Positions 23,278 to 35,812 of a stretch of DNA of 64,000 nt are shown here, piece after piece. Location of the stretch: assembly GCA_037039925.1 (NCBI GenBank), contig JAXRKP010000130.1, forward strand, positions 168,501 through 232,500. The letters are read 5' to 3'. The notes below the pieces were generated by a model, which was not told the DNA's origin, ran no database searches, and saw nothing but the letters and a program-made list of their open reading frames with translations. Numbering within the stretch: the first letter of the stretch is position 1; each line of letters begins with the position of its first letter. The position numbers and the translations under genes were made by a program. This DNA is from Doris montereyensis (lineage: Eukaryota; Mollusca; Gastropoda; Nudibranchia; Dorididae).

Positions 23278-26200
23278 ATGGCCAGAAATGAAGAAAAACA
23301 ATTAGCTAGATTAAACAGATGGCATCTCCAAAAGCAAAGAGATGGTAAATTTTAACAAAAATATAGAACTAGCTCTAGATTTAGATCTAGATCTAGATGA
23401 TCTATTATGTTCTCCTTACAACACTTTATTTATTTATAGATGGACATCTGACACTTACTTTACTCTTACCCTAGATCTATCTGGAGTGGTGTAACGTCAA
23501 CGCGTTTCTTAAAAGGTTTCTTTATTTCATAAAAAATTCTCTTTATTACGATAACAGCCTGATTTCAATAATAAAAAAAACACTACTTGTTCCATACAAT
23601 ATGATACAATAACTGACAAGAGATTGTGGTGGTATTTAGTATTTATTATGTCAGATAGTTAGTGGGTGGTTGTTTTGCTGTTAAAAGTAGCTAAGCTGAT
23701 GTTGCACAGTGGCGTGTTGATGTTATAAGGGAAATTTGGGACATTCCTTTGCATCAAGTAATCAAACTGCAGTTTATTTTAAGCGGGTCATATTTTTTAA
23801 CAAGACAAAATACAACCACAAGAAGAGTTATATTTGATAGAAGAATTTATATATATGTATAATAAATTTAAAGAAACATTTAAATTGAAATGAGATCTTT
23901 TATTGAAATAAAGAGAGTTTTTATTGAAATAAAGAGAGCTGTTAGCAGACACATCAAACAGAACTTACCAGCTGTATTGCTGTTATAGCCGTGTTGACAT
24001 TACACCACTCTAGATCGAATTAAATGATTCATTGAAGATTTCAGGATTGGAAGGATTTCCATCTAGTTGGATACATCTGAGGGACATAACTGAGATAAAA
24101 AAAATTTGGGCAAGAAAGAGAGAGCATGTTTCTGACAGGTGATAGTTTGAGATGGCAATCTGACAAGGTTAGTGAGAGACCCAAGACATTGGACCAAGGT
24201 TAGGGAGGTTGATTTTACAGGTAAAATTAAAACTCCATGTAAATATTTGCGTGCCTATACACTGGGATACAACCACTAGATGTTGTGCGTGTGATTTACA
24301 GCACAACGTTTGTTCGTGTTCACATGAGGATATTCTACTACTAGTCTGATTGTGAGCATGAAGTATTTAAGGCTACGGAGACAAGAAAGTGAACATATTC
24401 ATATATTATTGTGGGCCTACATGGGGGTTGATGTACAAACGGTCCCACATTTTCTTTTCATTTCATTTGTATTTTTCTCTGTTAACTGAGTGCCATACCT
24501 TTTAGAAATTTAGATTTTATTGTTACTGTTGCTATCACCATTATCATTCTCAGTATTATTATTGCTAGTCGTAGTAGAAGAAGTAATAGTAATACAATGA
24601 TATCTGCCTAGGAGGCCGGCCCTCAGGAGACAACAGAAAGCGGCCTATTAGCTAGATGATCTCTAAACATAGAGAATACGTAGATATATGTTGATGTTTA
24701 AAAATTTGAATGTTTCCAATCATGAATAGGAATCATAATATAAAAAGTTTCTTTTGAAGGTAAGTTGTGTATAGTTTTCACTTTATTCTTATTTCCCTAA
24801 AGTAAAAGTAAACATAGTTGTTCAAAGACCGAGAGAGAGAGACGGATGATGAGGAGGAAAATGACTGAACATGCTTAATTATCAATTAAAACTTCAGTAG
24901 GCAGATGATCTCTAACTCTATTTCTATATCTCTTTTCTGGAGTTTTTTTCTAGATCTTATCAGGTTTTCGCAGCTTTTATTAACTGATGTTTGTTCTTTT
25001 CTTCTCTTAACAGAAGAGGCTATAAAGAGACCTCCAAGACCAAAACTGGTAACTTGTTTCTCGTTTTGATATAAAAGTTACTGTATCTTACTTTTTATCT
25101 TTTTATGCACCTCTTTTATATGTTTACATAGCTACCTTTAAGCTTATACGTGAAAACCATTCATGTAATATGTGAATGCATTGTTGTCTTAATACATGTA
25201 ACCAAATAAATGAATGAATTATAATCATGTTTGTCTTTTAATCCATGAAATAACAAATAAAGTTTTTGTGGTGGGGTTAGGAGGAGGATGGAGGTTTTTA
25301 AGTTTTAAAGAAGCCATTTGATGTTTTTACCCATAGTTTTGCTTTCATGACGCTTATATCTCCTTACAAGTTGTCATGTCAGATGGACAGCGATGTGCAA
25401 ATTCAGAAGGTCATGATGTGAGGGTGATTTGATGAACAAAGTAATCATGTCAATGTTTTTTGTGTCCAGTACTTTAGCCATAGTGGCATCGGTGGCCGAA
25501 CGGTTAGGCTGCCGGACTGGGGATCATGAGGTCCCGAGTTCGAATCCTAGCAAGGCCAGATCCGACATTGTGTTCTTTTCCCCACTCTACCCAGGTGCAA
25601 ATGGGTACAAGCACTAGCTTGGGAGTAAAAAACCTGCGTCAGACTAGCGTCCTGGCCAGAAGGTGATTATTGTCACTTGTTCCGCTCCATGCTATAGAAA
25701 CCGGGATAAGCTCTGGCTCTATAGGCCTGAAGGACCTTGAAGGAACTTTACTTTTTACAACATTAGCCATAACAGTTACATCAATTTTTCTTCAGGACAC
25801 CTAAATACTGCAAAAGCTGTCAAAAAATGGATCCCAACTATAACAAGAGACATTGATTTTTACATAAAGGTAAATTCCTTTTTATACATAAATTGAGAAA
25901 GACAAGTATTTATTAAATACATGTATGATAAATTGGTAAGATATGAAAATGAGAAATAACATATATTCTAAATCATCGAGATAAGGCTTTGTATTAATTC
26001 TTTTTATTCTTTTTTATGTTTCACTTTTTAAACTGATTTTAAAATCGGGCACAAAAAATTACTGACAAAGATTAGATTTGTAAGAAAAGGATTCACCGAC
26101 GCACCTTTGTTTGGTTTTTAGAACTTCATCTGATTGGCACATTATTTTCTGTAACATTACTTTGTTGTGATATTTCAGCAAATGGAAGTTCCTTGTTATC

Positions 26201-28084
26201 CTGAGCATGTGATAACAGAATTTGATAGACGCATAGATGGCCTAAAAGGAGAATACAAAGCATTTCTACGCAAAGCTACGTCAATTGTGTCCAGAGGAAA
26301 CTTCAATTCCATGGGCTGACAGACCATACTCAGGAAAGAAGAGGAAATTTACAGGTGATAAGAAGGAATTGGTGGTGAATATTCGCCTCAGATTGAAAAA
26401 GCATCAACAAAAATGTAAAATGACAGGGAAAGAAAAGTCCCGTCTCTTGCTTTGAATTGTTGTAGCATTTACCATTTAACATTAATAAATTTAACATACT
26501 GCCCCCTGTTTGGTTAGGCTGATCGACTTCGGATCATGAGGTACTGGGTTCCAATTTTGGCAATGCTAGGTGACTGGTCTGATGTTGTGTTCTTTGGAAC
26601 AAATTCTTAAAATACATTTCCCCATCTTGACCCAGGTGCAAATGGGTACCAACAACAGCTTGGGAGTCAAAGGTATTGTCCTGTCCACAAGGTCATTATT
26701 ATCACCTGTTCCGCTTCACACTAAAGAAACGTGGATAAGCTCCGACTCTATGCGCTGTAAGGGTTTTGAAGGAACTTTACCCTATTTACTCTATTCGAAG
26801 CCAGGAACTGGAAAGCGAATTACCTCAAACTAGTAGACCATCTTGTTGATGTTTTTCTCAACTTTAGTTGGACAAGCTACGTAGGATGACAAGATGGCTT
26901 GGATCTTCAGACCAGGCAATAAATAACAGACCTTCTCTTTTGAGGAAAAGTGAGCCTTGATATTAATGTGATCTCCTTAACACTCAATGTACTAATGAAG
27001 ACTTCAAATCGTCAAATACATTAAGTCACATGTGCCTGTAGTTGGTTTGGCCAGCTGTAGGCCTCGACTCAAATTGGTGATTGTTTTTAAAGGTTCTTTC
27101 AGAGCTCCTTAACACCCTAAGCCCATTACAAATAGACAGAGGGACAGGAATACTGTTGAAATAACCTCTGCCATCCTTTCATTAAAAAACAATATCCAAC
27201 AATTGAGAAATGAACTAAAACTAATCAAAATTAGAAATGTTGTCTTTTAAAGAAATTATGGCCACACATTTAGTAAATGTCTTCAGGTTATTCTGCCTCT
27301 GTATTATTCAAATAAGAAAATTTGGTGTATGATTTCATAGCTTCAAAGTGTTCTTCATTGGAGTAAAAATGACTGTTTAATAATCTTATACTTTAAAATA
27401 ATGGCATTATTATTATTAAGATTAATGAGGAAATAAATAGATGCATTCCTCTTCCCCTCTCCTTTTTATTTTTCATTTATTGTTAATTTTTGTTTTGTTT
27501 TTATGTCAGATGCCACAGAGAAATCTGCCCCTGAAACTTCACATGGATCTCCCAATGAGCAAGCCGAACAGAGTTTTATCCCTCTGAAAACTCCAGTCTT
27601 GGATAATGACAATGACAAAGATGCCAGCTGTTTTTATGCCTATACTTCAACTGCCATTCCTCCAAGTCATCACTATGATATTGATGATGAACGTCAAAAC
27701 CAGCCGCTGGAGTTTTTACCCATTCAGAAAGCAAATCAACGACGAGAAAAGGCTAAACCTATAACAGATTCTACAACGTCAAAAGCTGAGATATCAATAG
27801 AAAAAGATTCATCACCTGCAAGGTTTAATAATAGTTTGTCTACCAATGAAATTAAAGCAGAGGAAAGGGTCTCGATGAATAGTAATGAAAATGGTGTCAT
27901 GGTGTCAGATAAACCTTCATCATGTACTGTGAATTCAAGCGATTCTTCAACTGTTAATCCTCATAAAGTGAAAGGCACTGATAAATCTCCTACATTATAT
28001 GAGACTAAAACCGTTGAATCTTTGCCGTCACTAAATCTTCCTTACTCTGACTCTTCATCTGATGATTCTAATGGGATTACTTGA
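23278..28084 (+). CDS. Five-exon gene, ISY1-like N-terminal region with Ser/Thr-rich acidic tail
   Basis: Exons: 23278-23344 (ATG; MARNEEKQLARLNRWHLQKQ), 25014-25048 (EEAIKRPPRPKL), 25796-25869 (HLNTAKAVKKWIPTITRDID), 26179-26354 (QMEVPCYPEHVITEFDRRID, then KAFLRK), and 27510-28084 (DATEKSAPETSHG ... DSSSDDSNGIT, stop). All introns are GT-AG and phases agree except for one missing base at the start of exon 3 (near 25797) and one extra base in exon 4 (near 26275). After the latter the frame LRQLCPEETSIPWADRPYSG and KKRKF joins exon 5 in phase. The MARN start, proline/arginine-rich link, A-x-x-x-x-K-W and helical I-x-x-x-I spacing recall the spliceosome factor ISY1, but the similarity is weak. 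The last 190 residues are low-complexity and polar. Identity is uncertain; it could be another small conserved metazoan protein. Confidence 0.6.
23481..24013. mobile_element. MITE in the first intron of the ISY1-like gene
   Basis: The left end ctggagtggtgtaacgtcaa (23481) and the reverse complement of the right end, ctagagtggtgtaatgtcaa (ending at 24013), are inverted repeats of about 24 bases with three mismatches. AT precedes and follows (23479-23480, 24014-24015), a possible 2-bp duplication. The inside is non-coding and includes a short tandem tttattgaaataaagagag near 23898-23938. Superfamily unknown. Confidence 0.75.
25486..25756 (+). mobile_element. tRNA-derived SINE, family 1, copy 1 (best preserved)
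   Basis: Box A-like ggtggccgaacggttaggct and box B-like gtcccgagttcgaatcc are correctly spaced for a tRNA-like head (Leu/Ser type long variable arm possible). They are followed by a body with acccaggtgcaaatgggta and gtcacttgttccgctc, ending ggaactttac. It lies in intron 2 of the ISY1-like gene. Related copies are at 26510-26795, 49895-50225 (+) and 46435-46635 (-). Confidence 0.85.
26510..26795 (+). mobile_element. tRNA-derived SINE, family 1, copy 2
   Basis: Worn head (gttaggctgatcgacttcgg, atcatgaggtactgggttcc), then the family body (acccaggtgcaaatgggta, tcacctgttccgctt) and the same end, gaaggaactttac. It lies in intron 4 of the ISY1-like gene, 1 kb from copy 1. Confidence 0.8.
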
Positions 28085-28636
28085 TCATCTGTGGCCAGCA
28101 ATAATTGATTGTTACGAAGAGAAATATCATATTGAATCATTAACTCCATGTGAAATGTCCTTCCATGCACTGTTGCAGAGAAACTATTGATCTGGATGAT
28201 GAATATTCTTTAATGTGATATTTTGCCCAGTTTAATTAAACAAAGACAAAATGGCAATGCTATTCTGAGAGTGAGAAATCTTTCAATCCTTGATAATGCT
28301 TTGAAAAATATTTTGACTTGCAATGATTAAGGTTTGATGTAAGAATTAGTAAATGTTATAGATACTACAAAATTGCTGTGATCAGTTGCGAAAGCCTTGT
28401 TCTTCTTAAAATTGTAGTGTAGATATGATGATACTTCACATAAAGAAAAGACGCTAGTAATACTAGTATCACTTTATTTAATTTCATATTCCTTAAAAGC
28501 ATTAAAATGACAAAGTCTATCAAAGCCATGACAAAAAACTACATCTTCTACTTTGAAAAACAATGCTTGTGACAACCCTCAGACTGGGCCTCAAATAGGT
28601 GGAACTACAATTTAAGACACTACAATACCTCGGAGA
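28085..28636 (+). other. Probable 3' UTR of the ISY1-like gene
   Basis: No coding. An ATTAAA (near 28502) is the only late polyadenylation-like hexamer noticed. A LINE 3' end in the opposite orientation follows. Confidence 0.35.
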
Positions 28637-29229
28637 TATAAGATAAGATAAGATAAGATAAACTTTATTAATCCAAAGGAAATTACAATGTGTACAAGAA
28701 TAGCTCAAATTGTTATAGTTTCATTTACGCACAACTCACATACTGAAAATACGTCAATCACACACTCATGCAATCATCCTTCATAGTGTTATCATTATTT
28801 TGGGTATTAAAACATAATGCATAAAGATTGGGATAGGCTGTGTGTCACTTATAAATAATACATTAATTTACAACAGGAATAGAGGGGAGTAGTTTCTTAT
28901 ATAGCCGATGGAAGGAATGAGTTAAGATATCTTTGTTTTGTTGTTTTAAAATGAATTAATCTTCTGCTTCTTTGGCTCCATTTTATTTGGTCATACAAGT
29001 TGTGTGTTTTCATCAAGTATGATTTTGTTTAATTTCTTGTTGCATAGTTTTTTGCATATATTATCAAACTGTAATAAATGTGTTCTGTTCAGCATTTTAC
29101 ACACATGCTTAAGGCATCGATTAATTTTTCTTTTATCCAATTCTTTGGCGTTTCCTCCCCAAACAGGCAAACAGAAGTTGAGAACAGTTAAAATAAAAGA
29201 TTAAAAAAACATGGTTAGTAATTTGGTGT

Positions 29230-31199
29230 CTAAGTCAATAGAATAGAGTTGCTCATGAAATACATCTGTTTGTACATGTCTTGACATATCTTTGCAGATT
29301 GTCCGTTCCATTCTAGTTTCTCATCGAAAACGACCCCGAGATATTTGTAATTGGACACAATTTCCACTTTCTCGTTTTTTATGTCAATCTGGTGTTCTTT
29401 TGAGTTACTATCTATCCGAAAATCGAAGATGATTTCCTTCGTCTTCCTAATGTTGAGCTGAAGATGATGGTGATCGCACCAGTCGACCAAAAGTGAAATC
29501 TCACTCTCATAGTTTTTGAGGTCACTCTGAGTCTTAATATGTCCTTCTATTGTTGTGTCGTCAGTGTATTTGATAATGTGGGTGTTTCCTTTCGTGCTCC
29601 TGCAATCATTTGTGTAGATGGAGAACAGTACTGGAGCCAACACTGTCCCTTGTGGGGCGCCAGTGTTCGTGATCATTGTTGTTGAATCATGCACTTTGTA
29701 CTGTTTTATAGACACGTACTGGGGTCTCGATGTTAGGAAGTCCAAAATCCAGAGTGTGGTGTATTTGTTAACTCCCATTTCGGTTAGTTTTGGAATGAGA
29801 ATGTGGGGTTGGATTGTATTGAATGCCGAAGAGAAATCTACGAAGAGTGTCCGGACATAGCTTTTCGGCGTTTCAAGATTCCTGTAGACAGTGTCGGTGT
29901 AGAGTAGAACTGCATCTTCTACGCCTCTGTTGGCTTTGTATGCAAATTGGTATGGGTCAAGTTTTGTTCCACACGAGGATATGACGGATTTTAGTACGAG
30001 TCGTTCCAAGCATTTCATGGGAATTGATGTTAAGGCCACTGGTCGCATATCGTTGTTTTCTTTGACGCTTTTTGTTTTTGGTACAGGAGTAATTTTAGAT
30101 GACTTCAGATTGCAGGCACTGTTTTTCCTTTAGTGACTTATTGAAGATGGTGGTGTATATCCCTGCCAGTTGTGTACTGCACGTTTTCAAAAGTTTTGGC
30201 GTGATGTTGTCGGGGCCACTGGCTTTGTTAGTTTTTAGCTTGTAGAACATCTTGCAAACTTGAGTTTCGGTGGCGTTGATAGGTATGTCTGAGGTGGTTG
30301 ATAATTCTGATTTCAGCATTTTTTTTCTTTCATTAGTGAAGTCTATTACGTCAAATCTAGCGTAGAATTTATTGAGGTTGTTTACGTAGTTCTTTTCATC
30401 ACCCTTTTTCAATGGAACTTCGATTTTCTGGCTTTTCATCCCAGCCGCGGTTGCCATGCCACTCCATACCGTTTTGATTTGATTTGATTTGAATTTATTT
30501 TCAATTTGTGTTTTGTACTCTTTTTTTGCATTCGCTAGTTTTGTCTTTATTTTCTTCTGTATCGTTTTCTTTTCGCTGCGTCTTTCGTCATGAAGGCCCT
30601 TTTCTTTTCGTTTAGTAAGAGTTTTAGTTCTTTTGTGATCCATGGTTTATTGTTTGGGTAGCATTTGACAGTCTTTGTATCGATTACACTTTCTTCACAA
30701 AAAAGAATGTAGGAGCTTACTAGATTAGCTAATTCATCAACATTTTGACACGAGTCTGTTAGACTGTCCCAGTCGGTCGATTCAAAAACGATTGCAGGCG
30801 TTCTATCCCGATGTCATCCCAAACCTTTACTTTCATTTCAGCGACCGCAACAGATTTAAACTGGGTCGTATTTTGGCATCAAAAGGATCATATTGTGATC
30901 AGAATTTCCTAATGGTGGTAGAGCCTTTGATCTGTAGGCGTTCTTAATGTTGGAATAGAATAAATCTAGAGTCTTTTCATTTCGTGTTGCAACAGAGACA
31001 TGTTGGTACAGTTTTATACATCGGTCCAATTTGACGTGATTGAAGTCTCCAGTTGTTATAATCACAGCATGTGGCGATTTTGTCAGTTGTTCAAGTTTAT
31101 TGTATCTGTTATGGCTGATATTACAGTTTGGGCGTGTGCTTCAGGTGGTATGTAGACGCGTTTACGATGACTGTACCAAATTCTCGGGGTAGGTGATAT
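29230..31199 (-). pseudogene. LINE ORF2, 3' part: endonuclease end, linker and reverse transcriptase
   Basis: At 31199-30850 the minus strand reads REFGTVIVN, VYIPPEAHAQTV, then ITTGDFNHVKLD and GNSDHNMIL, the GDFN and SDHN boxes of an APE-type endonuclease. The linker ends NKASGPDNITPKLLK (about 30230). The RT (30048-29230) reads RPVALTSIPMKCLERLV, TLFVDFSSAFNTIQPH, GAPQGTVLAPVLFSIYTND and KYTDDTTIEGH, so the catalytic box is YTDD rather than the usual YADD, then LQLNIRKTKEIIFDF and YKYLGVVFDEKLEW. A frame break lies between 30095 and 30048 and others in the linker-endonuclease part, so it is not intact as read. No RNase H is visible. Confidence 0.85.
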
Positions 31200-31560
31200 C
31201 TTGGAGGAAAAAGATAGATGGAGAGGCCACGAGTCACGTGAATGTTTTATTTTAAAATAAACAGGTGATTTAACTTTTAAAAAGTCGACTGAAAGTGAAA
31301 CTGAACGAATCACACATCTCTCTGACGAGGTCACAGTAGACGGTAAATAAGATTTGTTTTACCAGGCTAAAGGGATGAAGGACTGAAATAGATGATTGTT
31401 GCAGGCAGAGTAAAGCGAGTAAATAAATTAACATTACAGATTCTCAGTAAAAAAAAATGTCTTTGTTTAACTGTTGCTTATGTTTAAACGAATTTTATCC
31501 CGTTCTGCATAAAAAAATAATAACCGTGAACCAAAATGACTGACGATTTGCTGTGATTAA

Positions 31561-31652
31561 TGTGCGTGTGTGTGTGCACGTGTGTGTGTGGCGTGTGTGT
31601 GCGCGTGCGTGCGTGTGTGTCTTGTGCGCGTGTGTGTGTGTGTGTGTGTATT
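31561..31652 (+). repeat. (GT)n microsatellite
   Basis: Imperfect GT/GC alternation, inside the P element just before the acceptor of the THAP exon. Confidence 0.9.
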
Positions 31653-31679
31653 GAGCCAAGGTCTTTCTGATTTGTTTCA

Positions 31680-34196
31680 GATTTCCTAAAGATGAGGTCC
31701 AGCGTCAAAAATGGATACAAGCTGTCAGACGTGTGGACTTTAACTCGTCCAAGTATTCTTACCTGTGTTCAAGTCACTTCAAGGAGGAGGACTTAGACAG
31801 AACCTCTCTCTCCTCTCTTCGCATTCGTGTTTGAGGCTTTTCCATCCTACTTGAAAACTTGTAAAACCCAAAGGAAGCCCCCAAAACACAGAGCCTCAGC
31901 TACAGTACTGCCAGTGCCACTGATACTACTATTGATAGCTCAATACCTGCATTAATAGACGATAATGTCTATCTGCCCAGATCTCCTGTTGCTTCAACAT
32001 CAATTCAGTGTAGCGCAGACACACCAGTGAAGGCTGGTTTGAAACGAAAATTGATGGAAAGTGAGCAAAAGGTGGTGGCATCAAGAAAGAGAATAAAACT
32101 TCTTCAACAATCCAACAGACGACTTCTCAAACGACAGGCCAAATTAACTGAGGTTATTGCAACTTTAAGGAAGCAAAACATCCTCAGCACAGACAGCATC
32201 TCTGTTTTGGAGACTTGCGGCGGAGGTGTATCCGATCTTCTTGAAAGAAAAGCTGCAAAAAAGCATGACAAGCCACTACCTCGAAAGTACTCTCCTCAAC
32301 TTCGAAGTTTTGCTTTGACCCTCCATTTTTATTCACCTCGTGCGTACAACTATGTCAGGAAAATGTTTGCCACATGTCTGCCACATCCCATTACCATCAG
32401 AAAATGGTATCAATCAGTACAAGATGGACCTGGCTTTAACGTTATTTCATTTATAGCTCTGGAATCAAAAGCTAAGGCTAAGCGTTTACGAGAAGGTCAA
32501 AAGTCCAATCCATGTGCGTTGCTTATGGATGAAATGGCAGTTAGAAAACATGTGGGGTGGGATGGACACAAGTATCAAGGCTATATTGACATGGGTACAG
32601 AACTTGATGATGATTCGTTACCTGTAGCAAAAGAAGTACTTGTTTTTATGGTTGTCAGCATCAATAATTCACGGAAATTACCAATTGGATTTTTTTATTA
32701 ACGGCATGAATGGTGAGGAAAAGAAAAACCTTGTGCTGAATGCTTTAACTAGACTTCATGTTGTTGGTGTTGATATTGTTTCTATTACTCATGATGGTGT
32801 AGCATCAAATATTGCAATGTTAAAGTGTCTCGGGTTGATCTGACATTTCCCTCATCCATGTACAAGTTGTCCTGTTGTGGCATTTCTTGACCCCTGCCAC
32901 ATGTTAAAACTGGTCCGAAACCCTTTGGCCGACAAAAGTTCCATGTTCAAAAATGATGATGAAATTAAATGGCAATATTTTGTTGAACTGAATAATTTGC
33001 AGGAACTTGAAGGTCTCCATTTAGGCAATAAGTTAAGAAATGCACATGTTGCATGGCAAAAGAAAAAGATGAATGTTAATTTGGCCTCCCAAACCTTCAG
33101 CGAATCAGTGGTAACATCCTTTGAGTTCTGTTTGAGAGAGAACATCCATGAATTTGACGGTTGTGAGGCAACCATTAAATTCATAAGAATCTGCAATAAC
33201 CTGTTTGATGTACTCAATTCAAGGAATCTCAAAGCTGGAGGGTGGAAGAGTCCCATTCAAAATAAAAATGCCACTAGGTACGCAGCCTTTTTGTCGGAGG
33301 CCAAATCCTACATACTGTCTTTAAAACAGTCAAGGTCTGACCCTCTCATTGTACAAAGCAATAGGAAAACTGGGTTTCTCGGATTTTTACTTTGCATAGA
33401 AAGCTTATTGTCCTTGTACCAAACCTTAATTGTATCTCGAAAACATGGTTTGACATTTATTCTCTCTTATAAATTCAGTCAAGATCATATTGAATTGTTC
33501 TTTGGCCAAGTGAGAAGCATGGGTGGTTGCAACAACAACCCCACTGCCCAACAGTTCAAAAGTGCATTTAAGAAGTTGTTGATTCACAACAACATTCAAG
33601 ATGTTGACCGTGGTAACTGTTTGCCTTTGGAAACTGTCCCCATTCTAACTGTCTCAAGCAAAGGCACTGAACTTGATGACGAAGCGCCTTCTGTTTCAGC
33701 CATAAATACAACTCACAGTAGAAACAGAATGAAAGAGATTGAAGATAATTCATTTTGCATTGATGCCTTAGTTGACTCCAGTGAGTCAAATGTAACTTCT
33801 TTGCTTTTTTTAAAGTCTCGTAGAGGTTTGACAGTGCCTTCAAAGGATGTCATTGAAGTGTGCTTGGTGTGTGAAAAACATTTTCGATGCTACGTGTCAT
33901 CTGCCTGTGAAGGGGGTGGGACATTGTCAAATGTGAAATGTCACAAATTAGTGCAGTCTGTTTTGAAACCCTTCTTACATAAGCCTATATTTCAGTCCAT
34001 CGGTGCTCACATGTTGGAGTTTGAAATGTTCAACAATCATTTGATTTTTTTGATTAAAGCAATTACTGAGAAATATCTTCAAGTAAGATACTATTATGCA
34101 GGAAAACAATACACATCAATGTTGCAAAATCGAATCAAGGCTTGCACGAATAGCAGAGAAGTGCTGAACAAGCTGGTTCTATTCTCAGGACAGTGA
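31680..34196 (+). pseudogene. THAP-domain P-element-like transposase (THAP9-related), frame broken
   Basis: After an acceptor (tttgtttcag) the frame gives the C-terminal part of a THAP zinc finger: RFPKDEVQRQKWIQAVRR, then YLCSSHFKEEDL (the C-x2-H pair) and, after a shift, EAFPSYL in the place of the AVPTIF box. A basic coiled coil follows (32027 on: KRKLMESEQKVVASRKRIKL). The transposase core then shows CALLMDEMAVRKH, GYIDMGTEL, THDGVASN, FLDPCHMLKLVRN and FSQDHIELFFGQVRSMGG, and a 33.5-kb segment NPTAQQFKSAFKKLL; all are landmarks of P/THAP9 transposases (acidic RNase H-like active site, GTP-binding-type insertion). Frame breaks occur near 31830, 31900, in a T7 run at 32690-32696, and near 32830 and 32870. 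The first THAP exon with the leading cysteines was not found. As read it would not make a full protein. Confidence 0.9.
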
Positions 34197-34675
34197 TAGA
34201 GAGTTAAGCCACAAGGACAGACAGTAACAGTTTCGGGTATTACCCTTCGTCAGACTGTACAAACATACAAATATACAGATATAAAATAATAATAGCACTT
34301 CATGTTAAAGCTGGGAAAGGTGGGTTGGGGTTTGGCGGGTTGGGGGGGGGGGGGGAGGTTTGTGTTGTTATTACCAAAAAATACATCGCACCCGCAACTG
34401 ACAAGGTAGCCTATATATTATATATATATATATATATAAGGCAATAGATACAATGGAAATAACTACATTAGAAATACAATAATATGATTACATCTTATAT
34501 CAATAACAATTCTTAATTTCATGACTTTTATGACATGTATGTTTGACTGATGCCAAGTATTATGCCATGCCATAATTTAAATTTTTAAAATTTTTCCATT
34601 AATTTTTTAAAATAAGGTGTCTGAGTATTTTAAAGGTGCTCCTCCCCCCTTCCCTTTTGGGGGGGGGGGGCTATT

Positions 34676-34824
<149 letters not shown>

Positions 34825-35122
34825 TCTCTTTATCAGTAACTCACGCACAGACAATCTCCTTTACATATAACATGTATTATCATTTTTTTGTATGAGGTTA
34901 TGAACTCACTAAGTGTGTCAGTATTATTCCCTACACATGTTGTAGACATATAACTATTATTATTATGCGGATAGTTGAGTTCAATCGTATTGTTGAAGTG
35001 CATGTATGGTCATAGTCTACATAGACTGTTATTTAACATGTTTGTTTTGGATGCATCAGTACTTGTGTGAGAATGGCTACAATGTAAACCGAGATGAATT
35101 TCCTATTTGGACAAGAAAGATC

Positions 35123-35123
<1 letters not shown>

Positions 35124-35198
<75 letters not shown>

Positions 35199-35199
35199 T
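35124..35199 (+). repeat. (ATT)n microsatellite
   Basis: About 25 ATT units, within the 3' non-coding part of the P element. Confidence 0.95.
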
Positions 35200-35812
35200 C
35201 CCCCATCATCCTTCACTCTCATCTGTCTTGCCCTCTTCTTCCTCCCCCATCAATTATCACCCTTTTGTGGAATCATTTTGTTAGGAATATATTTTGTTCT
35301 ATTTTTAAGTGAAGAGGTCTACGATTTTGTAAAAATGATGTCATTGATGCACTGATAAAGTTCTATGACCGAAAATTCTGCATATTTTGTTCTCCAGTTT
35401 ATATTTTTGTTTTGATCCTTATTATCCCAATTTCTTCTTTAAAATAATATGTAATAACTTTAAATAACATTATCTTACTATTCTTACCATCACAATTTGT
35501 ATTATACAGTATTACTGTAGGCTATATGCGACTAAGTGAGCTGGCATTTTAATGCGAGTAACATTTCATACCATCCTTATTATAATATTACTGAGTGTTT
35601 ATAATGCTGTGATTAACATTGACAACGAAATTTAGAGAGACAAAGAAGTCGGAGCACTTGGTTACTTGGTTAAGCTGCATTGTTTTGAACTCACGAAGAT
35701 GGCGACAGCCCCGATAAGCTCCGCCCCCTCCGCCTTCAGCTTGCTTGGAACTGCAAAGCGGCTAGCGTTAACGTCACGGCCTCTCCTTCTATACTTCCTC
35801 CAAGGGTAATAT

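Noticed and set aside
25486..25565. tRNA gene
   Set aside because: The head has A and B boxes but is part of a repeated 270-base unit with a shared body, so it is a SINE.
27503..28084. Independent gene starting at the ATG at 27503
   Set aside because: The ATG overlaps the acceptor cag at 27507-27509, and the exon joins the previous one in the correct phase, so it is exon 5 of the gene starting at 23278.
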